Assembly (NCBI GenBank): GCA_902496455.1
Contig: CABVAY010000021.1
Span: forward strand, 1-37,658
Length of the DNA: 37,658 nt
DNA from: an uncultured Collinsella sp.
Lineage (GTDB): Bacteria; Actinomycetota; Coriobacteriia; Coriobacteriales; Coriobacteriaceae
Reading direction: 5' to 3'
In this document: positions 1 through 8,248 of the stretch, piece by piece
Numbering within the stretch: the first letter of the stretch is position 1
Layout of the letters: every line of letters begins with the position of its first letter
The notes under the pieces: generated by a model
The model's input: only the letters and a program-made list of their open reading frames with translations
Databases searched by the model: none
What the model was told of the DNA's origin: nothing
Translations under genes and position numbers: made by a program

Positions 1-1
1 C

Positions 2-112
2 GATTCTAGGCGATGGCCCTCCCTTGCTTCTTACACCACGACTGTGCGCGCTACCCCCGATGAGGCGCTCGACGGAAAATACATCCCAGAAATGGCCTTT
101 GAGCTGGGATAA
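2..112 (+). CDS. Possible 3' end of an unrecognised gene
   Basis: A frame is open from the window edge to a TAA at 110-112 and gives 36 residues ending in the residues MAFELG. I do not recognise the family. Another frame on the same strand is open to about 167, so openness alone is weak evidence. Direct repeats of a type seen at the ends of some insertion sequences follow within 30 bp, so this could be the tail of a transposase or any other truncated gene. Only sequence left of the window can decide it. Confidence 0.25.
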   Translation, partial: DSRRWPSLASYTTTVRATPDEALDGKYIPEMAFELG

Positions 113-138
113 GATTTCCGCGGCATCTCGGATTCTCA

Positions 139-173
139 AAAATGAGACACGCCGTTGGCGAAAATGAGACACG
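139..173 (+). repeat. Tandem 13-bp direct repeat (AAAATGAGACACG)
   Basis: AAAATGAGACACG occurs exactly at 139-151 and again at 161-173, 22 bp apart. A shortened third copy (AAAAATGAG) sits at 203-211. The spacing of two helical turns and position just upstream of the surface-protein gene would suit a protein-binding site. Short multiple repeats also occur at the ends of IS21-type elements, and the unrecognised open frame just upstream would fit an element remnant. The sequence shown does not separate these two readings. Confidence 0.6.
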
Positions 174-242
174 TGATATCGGGCATCGGATGTATCATTT
201 GCAAAAATGAGTCCACTCCACTCGAATAAAGCGAGGTCCCTC

Positions 243-3200
243 ATGTACGTTCCACACCCCCGTATCCGTAGGCTGTCGAAAATCCCGCTTGTTGGGACGG
301 CGGCGCTTGCTGCGTTGATCGCCACGAGCGTCGCCTGCTTCACGGCCACGCCCCAGGTTGCCCAGGCGGCAGACGCGCCCGCAATCACCGATATGACCGA
401 GCAGGATTATCAAGCCCTGGGTCTGGGCACGAGCGAGGACATTCCGGCCGATACCGTTGGCCCCTATTCCACTGATACCCCCACGACGTTTGCCACGCGC
501 AGCGAGGTCTATATGGCAGCTAACGGTAGCCATGGCAATCGCTACACTCTGCGCGACAAGCTCGAGAACGTCGAGCGCGGCGATATTGGCGGCAGCAGCA
601 AACTCACCGATGGCTATGGAAGTGTGTGGGGCGCCGCAAAGTTCTGGCAAAACGTCAACAATTTCGATACGAACAGCGACCTCTACAAGCATAGCGACTA
701 CGGTGGCGGCACCTGGTCGTATCTGAGCAACAATGAGTCCTCGACGGTACTTGCCAACGACAACAACGGCTTCTCGGGCATTCACGCCACAAGCGTTGAG
801 TTCTGCAGCGATGCCAAAACGGGCAAAAAGAGCCGCGTTGCCGAGCTTCGCGCCTATGGTGACAGCTCGTCCACGACGATCGACGGCAAGTCGTACGCCG
901 GAAAGGTTGAGCTGGTCCTCTATTCGTTTAGCAACGGGCGCACGCGCAGCCTTGATACGCGCCTGCCGGTGACGGTCAACACCAATATGATGGACGGAGG
1001 CCGTTTTAAGTATCTGAACGCCGGCTACCTGCAAGAGCACGACGCCGTCTTTGATGTCGAGGCGGGCGATGTCGATGGTGACGGCGTGGACGAGCTTTTT
1101 GTCTATGTGGGCTGCTATGTCGACGAGAGCGGCGTGCGTAAGGCTGTAGTCGATATGTACGACCTGGAGGGCGGCAACTGGAGTCAGAGTGTCGTCAAAA
1201 TCGACGCCGGTAACGCCGCGGACTACACCACGCACAACGAGGGCGGGAACGACTCTTGGACGCAGCTGCAGTCAGCTCCTGTCGTTTCGCTGGCTGCCGG
1301 AGACCTCGACCGCGATTTTTGCGATGACCTCGCCATCGTGGTCTCGGCACCCTACGGCAAAAAGAATATCGCCAAGTCAACGCATTGCGAGCTGTTCTCG
1401 TGGGATGCATCCAAGGGTGCACTCGTCCATGTCGATGCTCTGGGTGACGCGGGCGCAATCTCCCTCTCCTCGAACGGCAAGACCATGGTCGCTGCGAATG
1501 CGACGTTCGGCACGTTTGCCGCCTACGATGAAGAAGGAAAGAAGACGGGTGAAACCGTCACGGGCCTTATTCTTGCGGGCTATGACTGGCAACGCAGCGC
1601 TTTTGATTACGACGCCTATGACGGCAGCAAGGGGCTGTACGGCGCGCTGTACCGCTACGCGTATTTTGACTCGGAGTCTGGCGAGTTCAAACTATCCGAT
1701 TGCAAGGAATACAGAGACGGGCTCCTTGCCTCCTATGGACTGATGCATGTGCCCAGCAGCGCATGGAAGGATAGTGCTCAGGATAAGCGCTATCCGTGCA
1801 CCTTGGCGCCTATTGCCCTTGCCACTGCCAACCTTGACGGTCTGTCTGAGCAGCCGGCGGTCGACGAGGTGCTCGTGGGCGGCGATGTGTTCCGCGACTT
1901 TGCCTGCAACACGGCGCAGAGCGGGGCCCAGGGCTTGGGTTCCATGGTCGGAACCATGAGCATGAGCGGCCAGCAATACAACAGTAGCAACAAGCATGAC
2001 CACAAGGGTATCGAGCAGGTGTGGATCAGCGACGTTAAGGCGGGCAGCGTCTCGGGTTCGGACCGCTATAACGAGAGCTTTATCGCCGTAGTGGGCAAGC
2101 ACCGCGACGAGGACCTGCGCAAGAACGATGACTACTATTGGATGACCGCCTCGCATTTTTCGCTCGACGAGAACGGAAAGGTACGCCGCGGCGAGGAGCA
2201 GGTGATTAGCGAGAGCAACCGTCGCGGCACTACCTACGGCACATTTATCTCGCTCGCGCTGCCCGATGTCGACAACGACAGCGTCAAGATCACGTACAAG
2301 GACCGCTACAAGGTCTATACCAACCCGCGCGTGCTTGCCGTGCTGCAGGATGCGCCCTATGTTGAGGATCTGGAGCAGGCATACGGCTATCTGGTGTTGG
2401 GCGGCACGTCATACGGAGAGGAAAAGGGCACGGGGACATCCCAGGGCTATACCATTGGCGCCGAGTTGGGCGTTGCCGTCGAGGTGCAGACCGGTCCGCC
2501 CCTGGTCGCGATGAATGCTTCAGTCGATTTTGCCGCCGAGGGATGCTATGACTACCGGAGCGAGCGCACGGTCAGCGCAAGCGTAAGCTATGAGTCGCAT
2601 GCCGGCGAGGGTGACAAGGCCGTGCTCTACACGATTCCGATGGTCTATTACGAGTATGAGATCGAAAATGAGGAAACTGGTGGCAAGGGCGTGATGGCGG
2701 CGCCCGTGTCGCTCGGCGCGCAGACCTCGGTCGTTAATGTCGAGGCCTATGACCGCATTGCCAAACAGCACAATATGACGCCGCTCAGCTACTTTTTGAC
2801 CAACCGGTCGGGAGAACCCGGAACCTATCAAACGACGCTCAACGGCGAGACTCCCGTTGGGGATTCCTTTGGCCTGGGCAAGCCTGGCGTAACGCGCGCC
2901 TACACGCACGATGGGTTTAACGGCGCCGCCGCGCAGTCGGGGGCGAGCATTGAGCAGACCATCGAAGTCGAGGAGGGCAAGGAGCAGGAGCTCGAGCTCG
3001 GCTTGACGCTGAACGGCAGCGTTGTCATGGGCGCGAAGCTCGCAAAGCACGAGTTGTTTGGCGGCCTGTGCTTTGGTGCCAACGCCGGCTTTACTACGGG
3101 TAACTCCTCGAGTGAATCGACCGAATACGGCGGCACCGTCGACAACCTGCCCGAGGCCGCGCAAGGCAAGTACGGTTTTGTGTGGCGTCTGGGCGTCAAC

Positions 3201-4331
3201 GCGGTGGATGTCGACAAGTTCGAGGCAGACTCGGGCGACAAGCTCGGCACCAAGGACACCGACCAGTTCTGGATCGTGGGCTATGACGTTAAGGACGTCG
3301 AGATGCCCGACGCGCCGGCCGTGACGGGCTTTACGGCAAACGCCGTCGATTCGACCAGCGTTACGTTTAGCTGGGACGATGTGCTCGCAAACAAGAGTGG
3401 CTTTAGCTACGGCGTGGGCATGCTGCAGAGCAATGCGGCGGATGCGGTCGTCAATAGCTGGAAGATTGCCGACAACACGCAGACCTCGCTCAAGTGGGAT
3501 GGGCTGCAGCCCAATACGGAGTATCGATTCGCCATCGCCGCCGTTAAGAATGGATCCACGACCGAAACAGGTATTCGCTCGGCAATCATCACGGTCAAGA
3601 CCATGCCCGATGGCATGACGATGACCGTGAGCGGACCTGCGGCGGATGCTGCGGAGGGGTCGGATCTTGGATACGACTCTTCGGTTGAGCGCACGGCGGG
3701 AAGCCACCTGACGCTCTCGGCGATTGGCCATGTGAAGCAACTCGGTGCCGACGATAGCGAAACAGGGCTGGCACCGACCTATATGTGGTACCGCAAGGGC
3801 CGCGGCGAGACAGAGTTTAAGCTCGTGGGTGCCGATGGCAACCTCGCGGCTGGAACGGCCTCAAAGCTCGAGATTGACCTGACCGCAGACGATGACGGTG
3901 CGCAGTATTACTGCCACGTGGGATACAACGACGTGGGCCTCGACACCGGCACGACGCTCGTGAATATCGAGGCCGAGGAGACGGCGCTCACAACGGTGAA
4001 CGCCACCCCGATCCGCACGCGCCGCCTGTTCTCACAGGCAAGTGCGGGCGCCAAGAAGTTCCTGGACCATACGCTGGTAAACATCGCCGGCCCAACCGAT
4101 TCCGAAGGCTCAAAGGACCCCGAGACTCCTGAGACCCCGACGAACCCGGACAAGCCCAAGTCCGACAACGGAGCTAAGACCGACACCAAGGTCAAGACTA
4201 CGACCACAGCGAAGAACCTCGCAAACACCGGCGACCAAACATTCGCCCTAGTCGCCACCGCAGCAGCAGCGGGAGCAACGCTCGTAGTGATAGCCCTCAT
4301 CATGCTGATCAAGCGCCGCAAGACCCACTAG
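243..4331 (+). CDS. Sortase-anchored surface protein with FG-GAP-like, Fn3 and Ig-like domains
   Basis: A secreted wall-anchored protein of 1362 residues. The start chosen is ATG 243, which has GCGAGG six bases upstream; ATG 207 in frame has no ribosome site. The first ~43 residues form a signal peptide: basic start, hydrophobic core, and AQA before the likely cleavage point. Calcium-loop motifs of FG-GAP/VCBS type appear near residues 275 (GDVDGDGVDEL), 353 (GDLDRDFCDDL), 523 and 670, suggesting a beta-propeller. Residues ~740-1010 are beta-rich with no family I can name. A fibronectin type III domain covers ~1022-1120 and an Ig-like domain with a YYC motif ~1130-1243. A Pro/Thr/Lys-rich wall-spanning stretch leads to LANTG at ~1326-1330, a hydrophobic helix and a KRRK tail. 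LAxTG is typical of class E sortase substrates. A role in adhesion or glycan binding is inferred. Confidence 0.88.
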   Translation: MYVPHPRIRRLSKIPLVGTAALAALIATSVACFTATPQVAQAADAPAITDMTEQDYQALGLGTSEDIPADTVGPYSTDTPTTFATRSEVYMAANGSHGNRYTLRDKLENVERGDIGGSSKLTDGYGSVWGAAKFWQNVNNFDTNSDLYKHSDYGGGTWSYLSNNESSTVLANDNNGFSGIHATSVEFCSDAKTGKKSRVAELRAYGDSSSTTIDGKSYAGKVELVLYSFSNGRTRSLDTRLPVTVNTNMMDGGRFKYLNAGYLQEHDAVFDVEAGDVDGDGVDELFVYVGCYVDESGVRKAVVDMYDLEGGNWSQSVVKIDAGNAADYTTHNEGGNDSWTQLQSAPVVSLAAGDLDRDFCDDLAIVVSAPYGKKNIAKSTHCELFSWDASKGALVHVDALGDAGAISLSSNGKTMVAANATFGTFAAYDEEGKKTGETVTGLILAGYDWQRSAFDYDAYDGSKGLYGALYRYAYFDSESGEFKLSDCKEYRDGLLASYGLMHVPSSAWKDSAQDKRYPCTLAPIALATANLDGLSEQPAVDEVLVGGDVFRDFACNTAQSGAQGLGSMVGTMSMSGQQYNSSNKHDHKGIEQVWISDVKAGSVSGSDRYNESFIAVVGKHRDEDLRKNDDYYWMTASHFSLDENGKVRRGEEQVISESNRRGTTYGTFISLALPDVDNDSVKITYKDRYKVYTNPRVLAVLQDAPYVEDLEQAYGYLVLGGTSYGEEKGTGTSQGYTIGAELGVAVEVQTGPPLVAMNASVDFAAEGCYDYRSERTVSASVSYESHAGEGDKAVLYTIPMVYYEYEIENEETGGKGVMAAPVSLGAQTSVVNVEAYDRIAKQHNMTPLSYFLTNRSGEPGTYQTTLNGETPVGDSFGLGKPGVTRAYTHDGFNGAAAQSGASIEQTIEVEEGKEQELELGLTLNGSVVMGAKLAKHELFGGLCFGANAGFTTGNSSSESTEYGGTVDNLPEAAQGKYGFVWRLGVNAVDVDKFEADSGDKLGTKDTDQFWIVGYDVKDVEMPDAPAVTGFTANAVDSTSVTFSWDDVLANKSGFSYGVGMLQSNAADAVVNSWKIADNTQTSLKWDGLQPNTEYRFAIAAVKNGSTTETGIRSAIITVKTMPDGMTMTVSGPAADAAEGSDLGYDSSVERTAGSHLTLSAIGHVKQLGADDSETGLAPTYMWYRKGRGETEFKLVGADGNLAAGTASKLEIDLTADDDGAQYYCHVGYNDVGLDTGTTLVNIEAEETALTTVNATPIRTRRLFSQASAGAKKFLDHTLVNIAGPTDSEGSKDPETPETPTNPDKPKSDNGAKTDTKVKTTTTAKNLANTGDQTFALVATAAAAGATLVVIALIMLIKRRKTH

Positions 4332-4360
4332 TAGCCAGTCGAACATATCGACAACCCAAA

Positions 4361-4393
4361 AACCCGGGTAGCCAAAAAACAGGCCACCCGGGT
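4361..4393 (+). terminator. Hairpin terminator after the surface-protein gene
   Basis: AACCCGGGT at 4361-4369 pairs with ACCCGGGTT at 4385-4393, with GCC/GGC extending the stem inward around an A-rich loop. It starts 30 bp after the stop codon. The following T-run is weak (TTATCTGTT), so the strength is uncertain. Confidence 0.65.
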
Positions 4394-4419
4394 TATCTGT
4401 TGAGTGGAGACTCCGCAAG

Positions 4420-4468
4420 CGGAAACTGCATCCCGTTCCGGACGTGAATTCTGGGACACGGTTTCCGG
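4420..4468. repeat. REP/BIME-like inverted pair (2 units)
   Basis: CGGAAACTGCATCCC at 4420-4434 is followed, inverted, by GGGACACGGTTTCCG at 4453-4467. Each is a version of the unit seen six times at 35733-35905 (core near GGGAAACNGCATCCC). The 4332-4700 interval contains this pair, the terminator before it, the minus-strand terminator at 4473-4496 and the long inverted repeat at 4559-4677. I see no gene in it. Confidence 0.7.
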
Positions 4469-4472
4469 ATGC

Positions 4473-4496
4473 AAAAAGGCCACATGGCGTGGCCTT
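4473..4496 (-). terminator. Rho-independent terminator of the LTA-synthase-like gene
   Basis: Read on the minus strand, AAGGCCAC (4496-4489) pairs with GTGGCCTT (4483-4476) around a five-base loop, and five Ts follow (4477-4473). It lies about 200 bp beyond the stop at 4701, so the transcript would carry the long 4559-4677 hairpin in its 3' untranslated region. Confidence 0.75.
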
Positions 4497-4558
4497 CAAC
4501 TTATATATGTTCAGCAGGTGTCCCCATGACAAGCCGCGCTTCAACACCGAGGCGTCTG

Positions 4559-4677
4559 CCCGGCGACGCGGAATGTAAGGTTCATCGCGAGTTCCGCACG
4601 AGCCGGAGAGCACTTAATGTGCTCTCCGTGCGAGCAGGACTGTCCGAGCAGGGAACCTTACGTTCCGCGCCGCCGGG
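4559..4677. repeat. Long inverted repeat / cruciform element
   Basis: Arms 4559-4583 and 4653-4677 are complementary at 23 of 25 positions, and one mismatch is a G-U pair in RNA. Inside them a perfect 10-bp hairpin, CGGAGAGCAC/GTGCTCTCCG, spans 4604-4628 around TTAAT. The element sits in the 3' untranslated region of the minus-strand gene ending at 4701. It could be a MITE-like mobile repeat or a stabilising RNA structure. No obvious target duplication flanks it. Confidence 0.7.
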
Positions 4678-4700
4678 TAGGCGAATCGGGATGCGTCCCG

Positions 4701-7001
4701 TTACTTGATCTTGGTCGTACCCGGTGCCAGGTTGGGGTCGGTCTCGTTGGCCTCGGTCTGGAAGTGCTCGGTGTAGACGTTCTTGCCGTCGCGGAACATC
4801 TCGTAGTACTGCATCTTGGCGTAATCCTCGCGCGCCTTGGTTGCGGCTGCGGCAGCGGCGTCGTCACCGGTGACGTTGGAGGAGAGCGCCCAGCGCAGGC
4901 TGGCGTCCTCGTAGCCCACCGAGTTGATGGCGGGCAGCGACTTACGCAGCGTCATGTGCGCTTTCTGGTAGTCGGTCAGCGGGGCGCCGATCAGCTGCAT
5001 CAGCTGGGTGGACAGGTAGTTGGTGGACAGGTCGTCGGTCTCGCTCGTCTGGTCGCAGCCGGCAACGTCGTAGTTGGCCCAGATGATGTAGTCGGTCTGC
5101 CACAGGCGCTCCTGATGCGTAGCATCGTCTTCGCCGGTAAACCACTTGTCATTGAACTTGGACGGGAAGAACGGCTGGTGGTCGCCCCAGAACACCACGA
5201 CCACCTTACGGTCGAGCTTGCTCAGGGCGTTGAGGAAGTAGCGCAGCGCCTGGTCGGACTGCTCGATGCACGAGACATACTCGTCGACATCGGAGAGCGT
5301 GCCGTCCTCGACGGTCTTGGCGTCCAAATCGGTCGTGTCGATATTCAGGTGCATCTGCTTGTCGACCGGCAGCAGGCCCGTATCGTAGCCCGAGTGGTTC
5401 TGCATGGTCACGTCGAAGATAAACTGCGGATCGGCGTTCTGGTCGAGCAGCTCAAGAATCTTGTCGTAGGTAGCCTGGTCGGTCACCATGCCGCGCAGGG
5501 TGTCGGCTCCCTGGAAGTCATTGATAGACAGGAACTGGTCAAAGCCAAAGTCCTTGTAGACGTTCTCGCGGTTCCAGTTGGTGGCGTGGTTGGGGTGCAT
5601 GGCCGTGGTGGAATAGCCGAGCGATTTGAACTGTTCTGCCAGGTTCCCGGTCGTCTCCATGTTGTAGATGGTGTAGGGGTACACGCCCGAGCCCAGGTTG
5701 GCCATGGAGTTGCCGGTCATAAACTCAAACTCGGTATTGGCGGTACCGCCGCCGTAGGCGCTCACATAGAGCTTGCCGCGGCTGAGGCAGTTGGACAGGT
5801 TCTTAAAGTACTGCGGGCCCTCGTAGCCGGCGCGCATGTTCTGGTAGATCGAAAGGTCTGAGAAGGTCTCGTTCATGATGGCGATGACCGTGGGCTTCTC
5901 GCTGTCGAACTGCTCCTTTGCGGCGGCGCGCTCGTCGCTCTTGGCCGCGTCGGACTTGTCGTAGGCCTTGGCGTACTTTTTGAGCGTGGCCTTGGCATCG
6001 TCGACGGAGTAGTCGGCGGGTTTGGGCGGCTTGATGGACTGCGCCGCACTAATAAAGGCGGGCAGGTAGCCCTCGCGCCAGTAGCTCTCGAGCGGGCGCC
6101 AGGTGTAGACGGTGATGCCGAGGGTGTTGTAGTAGTCGATGAGCGTGACATGCGCGGTTACGCCGCCCAGGCACAGCACTGCCACGAGCAGGTTGGTGAG
6201 CAGCATGCGCTTGGCGTTGGCGGCACCCTTCTGACGGTGCGGTGCCACCAGGCCGGCGTACTCGCACAGCAGCATGGCGATGGCGGTAAAGCCCATGGAC
6301 AGCACACAGAACAGCGAGATGGAGAAGGTGTAGCCGGTGCCGGCGACCGCGGCGGCGGTGGAGATGGCCGAAAGGTCGCCCGGCTGGATGGGCATGGATT
6401 TAAACGTGATGACGAAGAACTCGGCAATGCCCAGGACAAAGAGGGCAAAGGCCAGGACCGCGGGAGCTGCGCCGTGGCGCTGGAACAGGAAGAACAAGCC
6501 GATCATGAGCACGGTGATGATGGCCCACTCGAGCAGGATGCACAGGGGGTAGACCCAGGTAAAGTCGTGGTTGGACGAGACCTCCATGCCCAGCAGCGCA
6601 AAGACGCCGGCGAGCAGCAGGCACAGGACGGCGGCGACGAGTGGTTTGCCCACAAAGGCGCCGCGCAGGCGGGCGAGCTTGCCGGTGGGGGCGGGGGCGT
6701 CGGGCTTGGCGAACGCAAAGACGCGCGGGGCGATGCGATCGCGGGCGATGCTGGCCCAGGCGCATCCGGTGAGGATGGCGTTGGTCAGGATGAGCATCAC
6801 AAAGGCGAGCGGCTCGTTTTGGGCGACGAGGCCAATGGCGCCCCAAATAGTCAAAAAGACCTGGAACAGGCCGAAGACGACGCTCCACCCAAGAGCGCTT
6901 TTGGCAACGGTGCCCGACTGAGCGCGAATGGCCTTGGCCTCGCGCAAGACAAGGTAGACGGTCGCCGCAAGACCGACGAGCGAGATGGCGGCAGCGAACA
7001 T
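4701..7001 (-). CDS. LTA synthase / phosphoglycerol transferase family membrane protein
   Basis: A 766-residue membrane enzyme of the alkaline-phosphatase superfamily (LtaS/MdoB type). These move glycerol-phosphate from phosphatidylglycerol onto a lipid-linked or surface glycopolymer outside the membrane. About seven hydrophobic segments fill residues 1-290, followed by a linker and the extracellular catalytic domain. Expected metal/catalytic residues are visible: Glu378 in NETFSD, the nucleophile Thr420 in GGTANTEFE, His536 in QNHSGY, and Asp607-His608 in FWGDHQPF. ATG 7001 is chosen because GAGGAG precedes it by seven bases; an upstream GTG at 7016 overlaps that site. The gene is divergent from the nitroreductase gene. 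The exact polymer built (lipoteichoic acid, glycolipid decoration or other) is not shown by sequence. Confidence 0.87.
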   Translation of the reverse strand: MFAAAISLVGLAATVYLVLREAKAIRAQSGTVAKSALGWSVVFGLFQVFLTIWGAIGLVAQNEPLAFVMLILTNAILTGCAWASIARDRIAPRVFAFAKPDAPAPTGKLARLRGAFVGKPLVAAVLCLLLAGVFALLGMEVSSNHDFTWVYPLCILLEWAIITVLMIGLFFLFQRHGAAPAVLAFALFVLGIAEFFVITFKSMPIQPGDLSAISTAAAVAGTGYTFSISLFCVLSMGFTAIAMLLCEYAGLVAPHRQKGAANAKRMLLTNLLVAVLCLGGVTAHVTLIDYYNTLGITVYTWRPLESYWREGYLPAFISAAQSIKPPKPADYSVDDAKATLKKYAKAYDKSDAAKSDERAAAKEQFDSEKPTVIAIMNETFSDLSIYQNMRAGYEGPQYFKNLSNCLSRGKLYVSAYGGGTANTEFEFMTGNSMANLGSGVYPYTIYNMETTGNLAEQFKSLGYSTTAMHPNHATNWNRENVYKDFGFDQFLSINDFQGADTLRGMVTDQATYDKILELLDQNADPQFIFDVTMQNHSGYDTGLLPVDKQMHLNIDTTDLDAKTVEDGTLSDVDEYVSCIEQSDQALRYFLNALSKLDRKVVVVFWGDHQPFFPSKFNDKWFTGEDDATHQERLWQTDYIIWANYDVAGCDQTSETDDLSTNYLSTQLMQLIGAPLTDYQKAHMTLRKSLPAINSVGYEDASLRWALSSNVTGDDAAAAAATKAREDYAKMQYYEMFRDGKNVYTEHFQTEANETDPNLAPGTTKIK

Positions 7002-7214
7002 GCTGAGACTCCTCACAAACTAAAACGTACGAAAGCGGGGGTTTACCCGATTGTTACCAAGATATGCGCTGCAATTGGTGGCTGCGCACAACAACCAGCC
7101 ATATTAACGCGCACGTGCGGCGGTGTGGCGCAATGTAGTGGCGGCCTGCGCGATAATGGACGGGAATTACACGGAAACGTAAAGGCTTCTTAAAGAATTA
7201 GCGAGGATAGAGCT

Positions 7215-8090
7215 ATGGGCGAGCAGGTTTGTATGACGGGCACCGAGTACTGCGGCGGAGCTGTGGGCGTGGACGCGGGCGGCTATCCGGTCGAGACTAC
7301 GGGCAACGCGGCGCTGGACATCTTGGAGCACCGCTCGTCTACGCGTGCCTTCGCGCGTGATGACGACGACCGTCCCGTGGCGGTGACCGACGAGCAGCGG
7401 GCGGCGATTCTGCATGCGGCGAGTCGCGCACCGTCGGCGGGCGCCATGATGATGTATTCCATCGTAAGCATTCGCGAGCAGGCCACGCTCGACCGCCTGG
7501 CCGATCTGTGCGACCACCAGCCCATGATCGCCAAGGCGCCCTGGGCACTTATATTTGTGGTCGACTATGCCAAGTGGATCGATCTGTTTGAGCACGTGGG
7601 CTGCTTTGAGCCAGAGTTTGTAGAGCGTACGGGCAAGGCGCCCCGCCGCGCGCCGGGTCTGGGCGACTTTGCCATCGCGGCTCAGGATGCCGTGATCGCC
7701 GCGCAAAACGCCGTGGTTGCCGCCGAGGCCCTGGGGCTGGGGAGCTGCTATATCGGCGACATCGTCGAGAACGCCGAGGAAGTTGCCGCGCTGCTCGATC
7801 TGCCGCCCTATACCATGCCGCTGTCGATGCTCATCATCGGCACGCCCCGTAAGGAGCGCCCGGCCATTGCGCACCCCGTGGTGAACCTGGTGCACGAGGA
7901 GCGCTACTGCCGTGCGGATGCCGCGACTATGGATGCGCAGGTGGCCGAGATGGATGCGATGTTTCGCCCGCACGCCCGCGAGGTGGGGGAGCGCGTCGTG
8001 GATATCTACACCCGCAAGCACACGAGCCCCTTTATGGCCGAGATGAGCCGCTCTATGGAGTGGTGGTTCAAAAACTGGCTCGGAAAATGA
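7215..8090 (+). CDS. Nitroreductase family protein
   Basis: A 291-residue protein of the FMN-dependent nitroreductase fold, which reduces nitro groups, quinones or related acceptors with NAD(P)H. The N-terminal FMN-binding signature is seen as HRSSTRAF near residue 40 and ASRAPSAGAMMMYS near 72-85. The central NAAVAAEALGLGSCYIGDI-type region (residues ~167-187) and the IIGTPRKE motif near 215 match the family. The C-terminal ~60 residues are an extension with aromatic and basic residues. ATG 7215 has GAGG eight bases upstream. Its substrate cannot be inferred. It appears to be a single-gene unit, followed at once by the hairpin at 8095-8123. Confidence 0.85.
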   Translation: MGEQVCMTGTEYCGGAVGVDAGGYPVETTGNAALDILEHRSSTRAFARDDDDRPVAVTDEQRAAILHAASRAPSAGAMMMYSIVSIREQATLDRLADLCDHQPMIAKAPWALIFVVDYAKWIDLFEHVGCFEPEFVERTGKAPRRAPGLGDFAIAAQDAVIAAQNAVVAAEALGLGSCYIGDIVENAEEVAALLDLPPYTMPLSMLIIGTPRKERPAIAHPVVNLVHEERYCRADAATMDAQVAEMDAMFRPHAREVGERVVDIYTRKHTSPFMAEMSRSMEWWFKNWLGK

Positions 8091-8094
8091 CGAA

Positions 8095-8123
8095 TGTGAC
8101 AAGGGGATAGTCCCTTTGTCACA
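8095..8123 (+). repeat. Hairpin of the constant-core family, copy 1
   Basis: TGTGACAAGGGGA (8095-8107) pairs with TCCCTTTGTCACA (8111-8123) around TAG; one pair is G-T. It starts four bases after the nitroreductase stop and probably ends that transcript, though no clear T-run follows. It shares its inner core with the hairpins at 10589 and 31053, while the outer arm (TGTGAC/GTCACA) is its own. Confidence 0.75.
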
Positions 8124-8207
8124 CTTCATATCGCCGCGGTGGCCTAAAGACTGTATAAATCTTTATCTAGCTGGGAAAACAGTGCATTAAAACATGGGCC
8201 GATTACC

Positions 8208-8213
8208 TATAAT
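8208..8213 (+). promoter_or_regulatory. Candidate -10 box for kup
   Basis: A perfect TATAAT lies 36 bp upstream of the kup start. No good -35 hexamer is found 16-18 bp upstream, so this is either an activator-dependent promoter or a chance match. Activation by the neighbouring KdpE would fit but is not shown. Confidence 0.35.
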
Positions 8214-8248
8214 CCCTTCGAACATTAAAGTTGGGAGGAAACCGGCTT

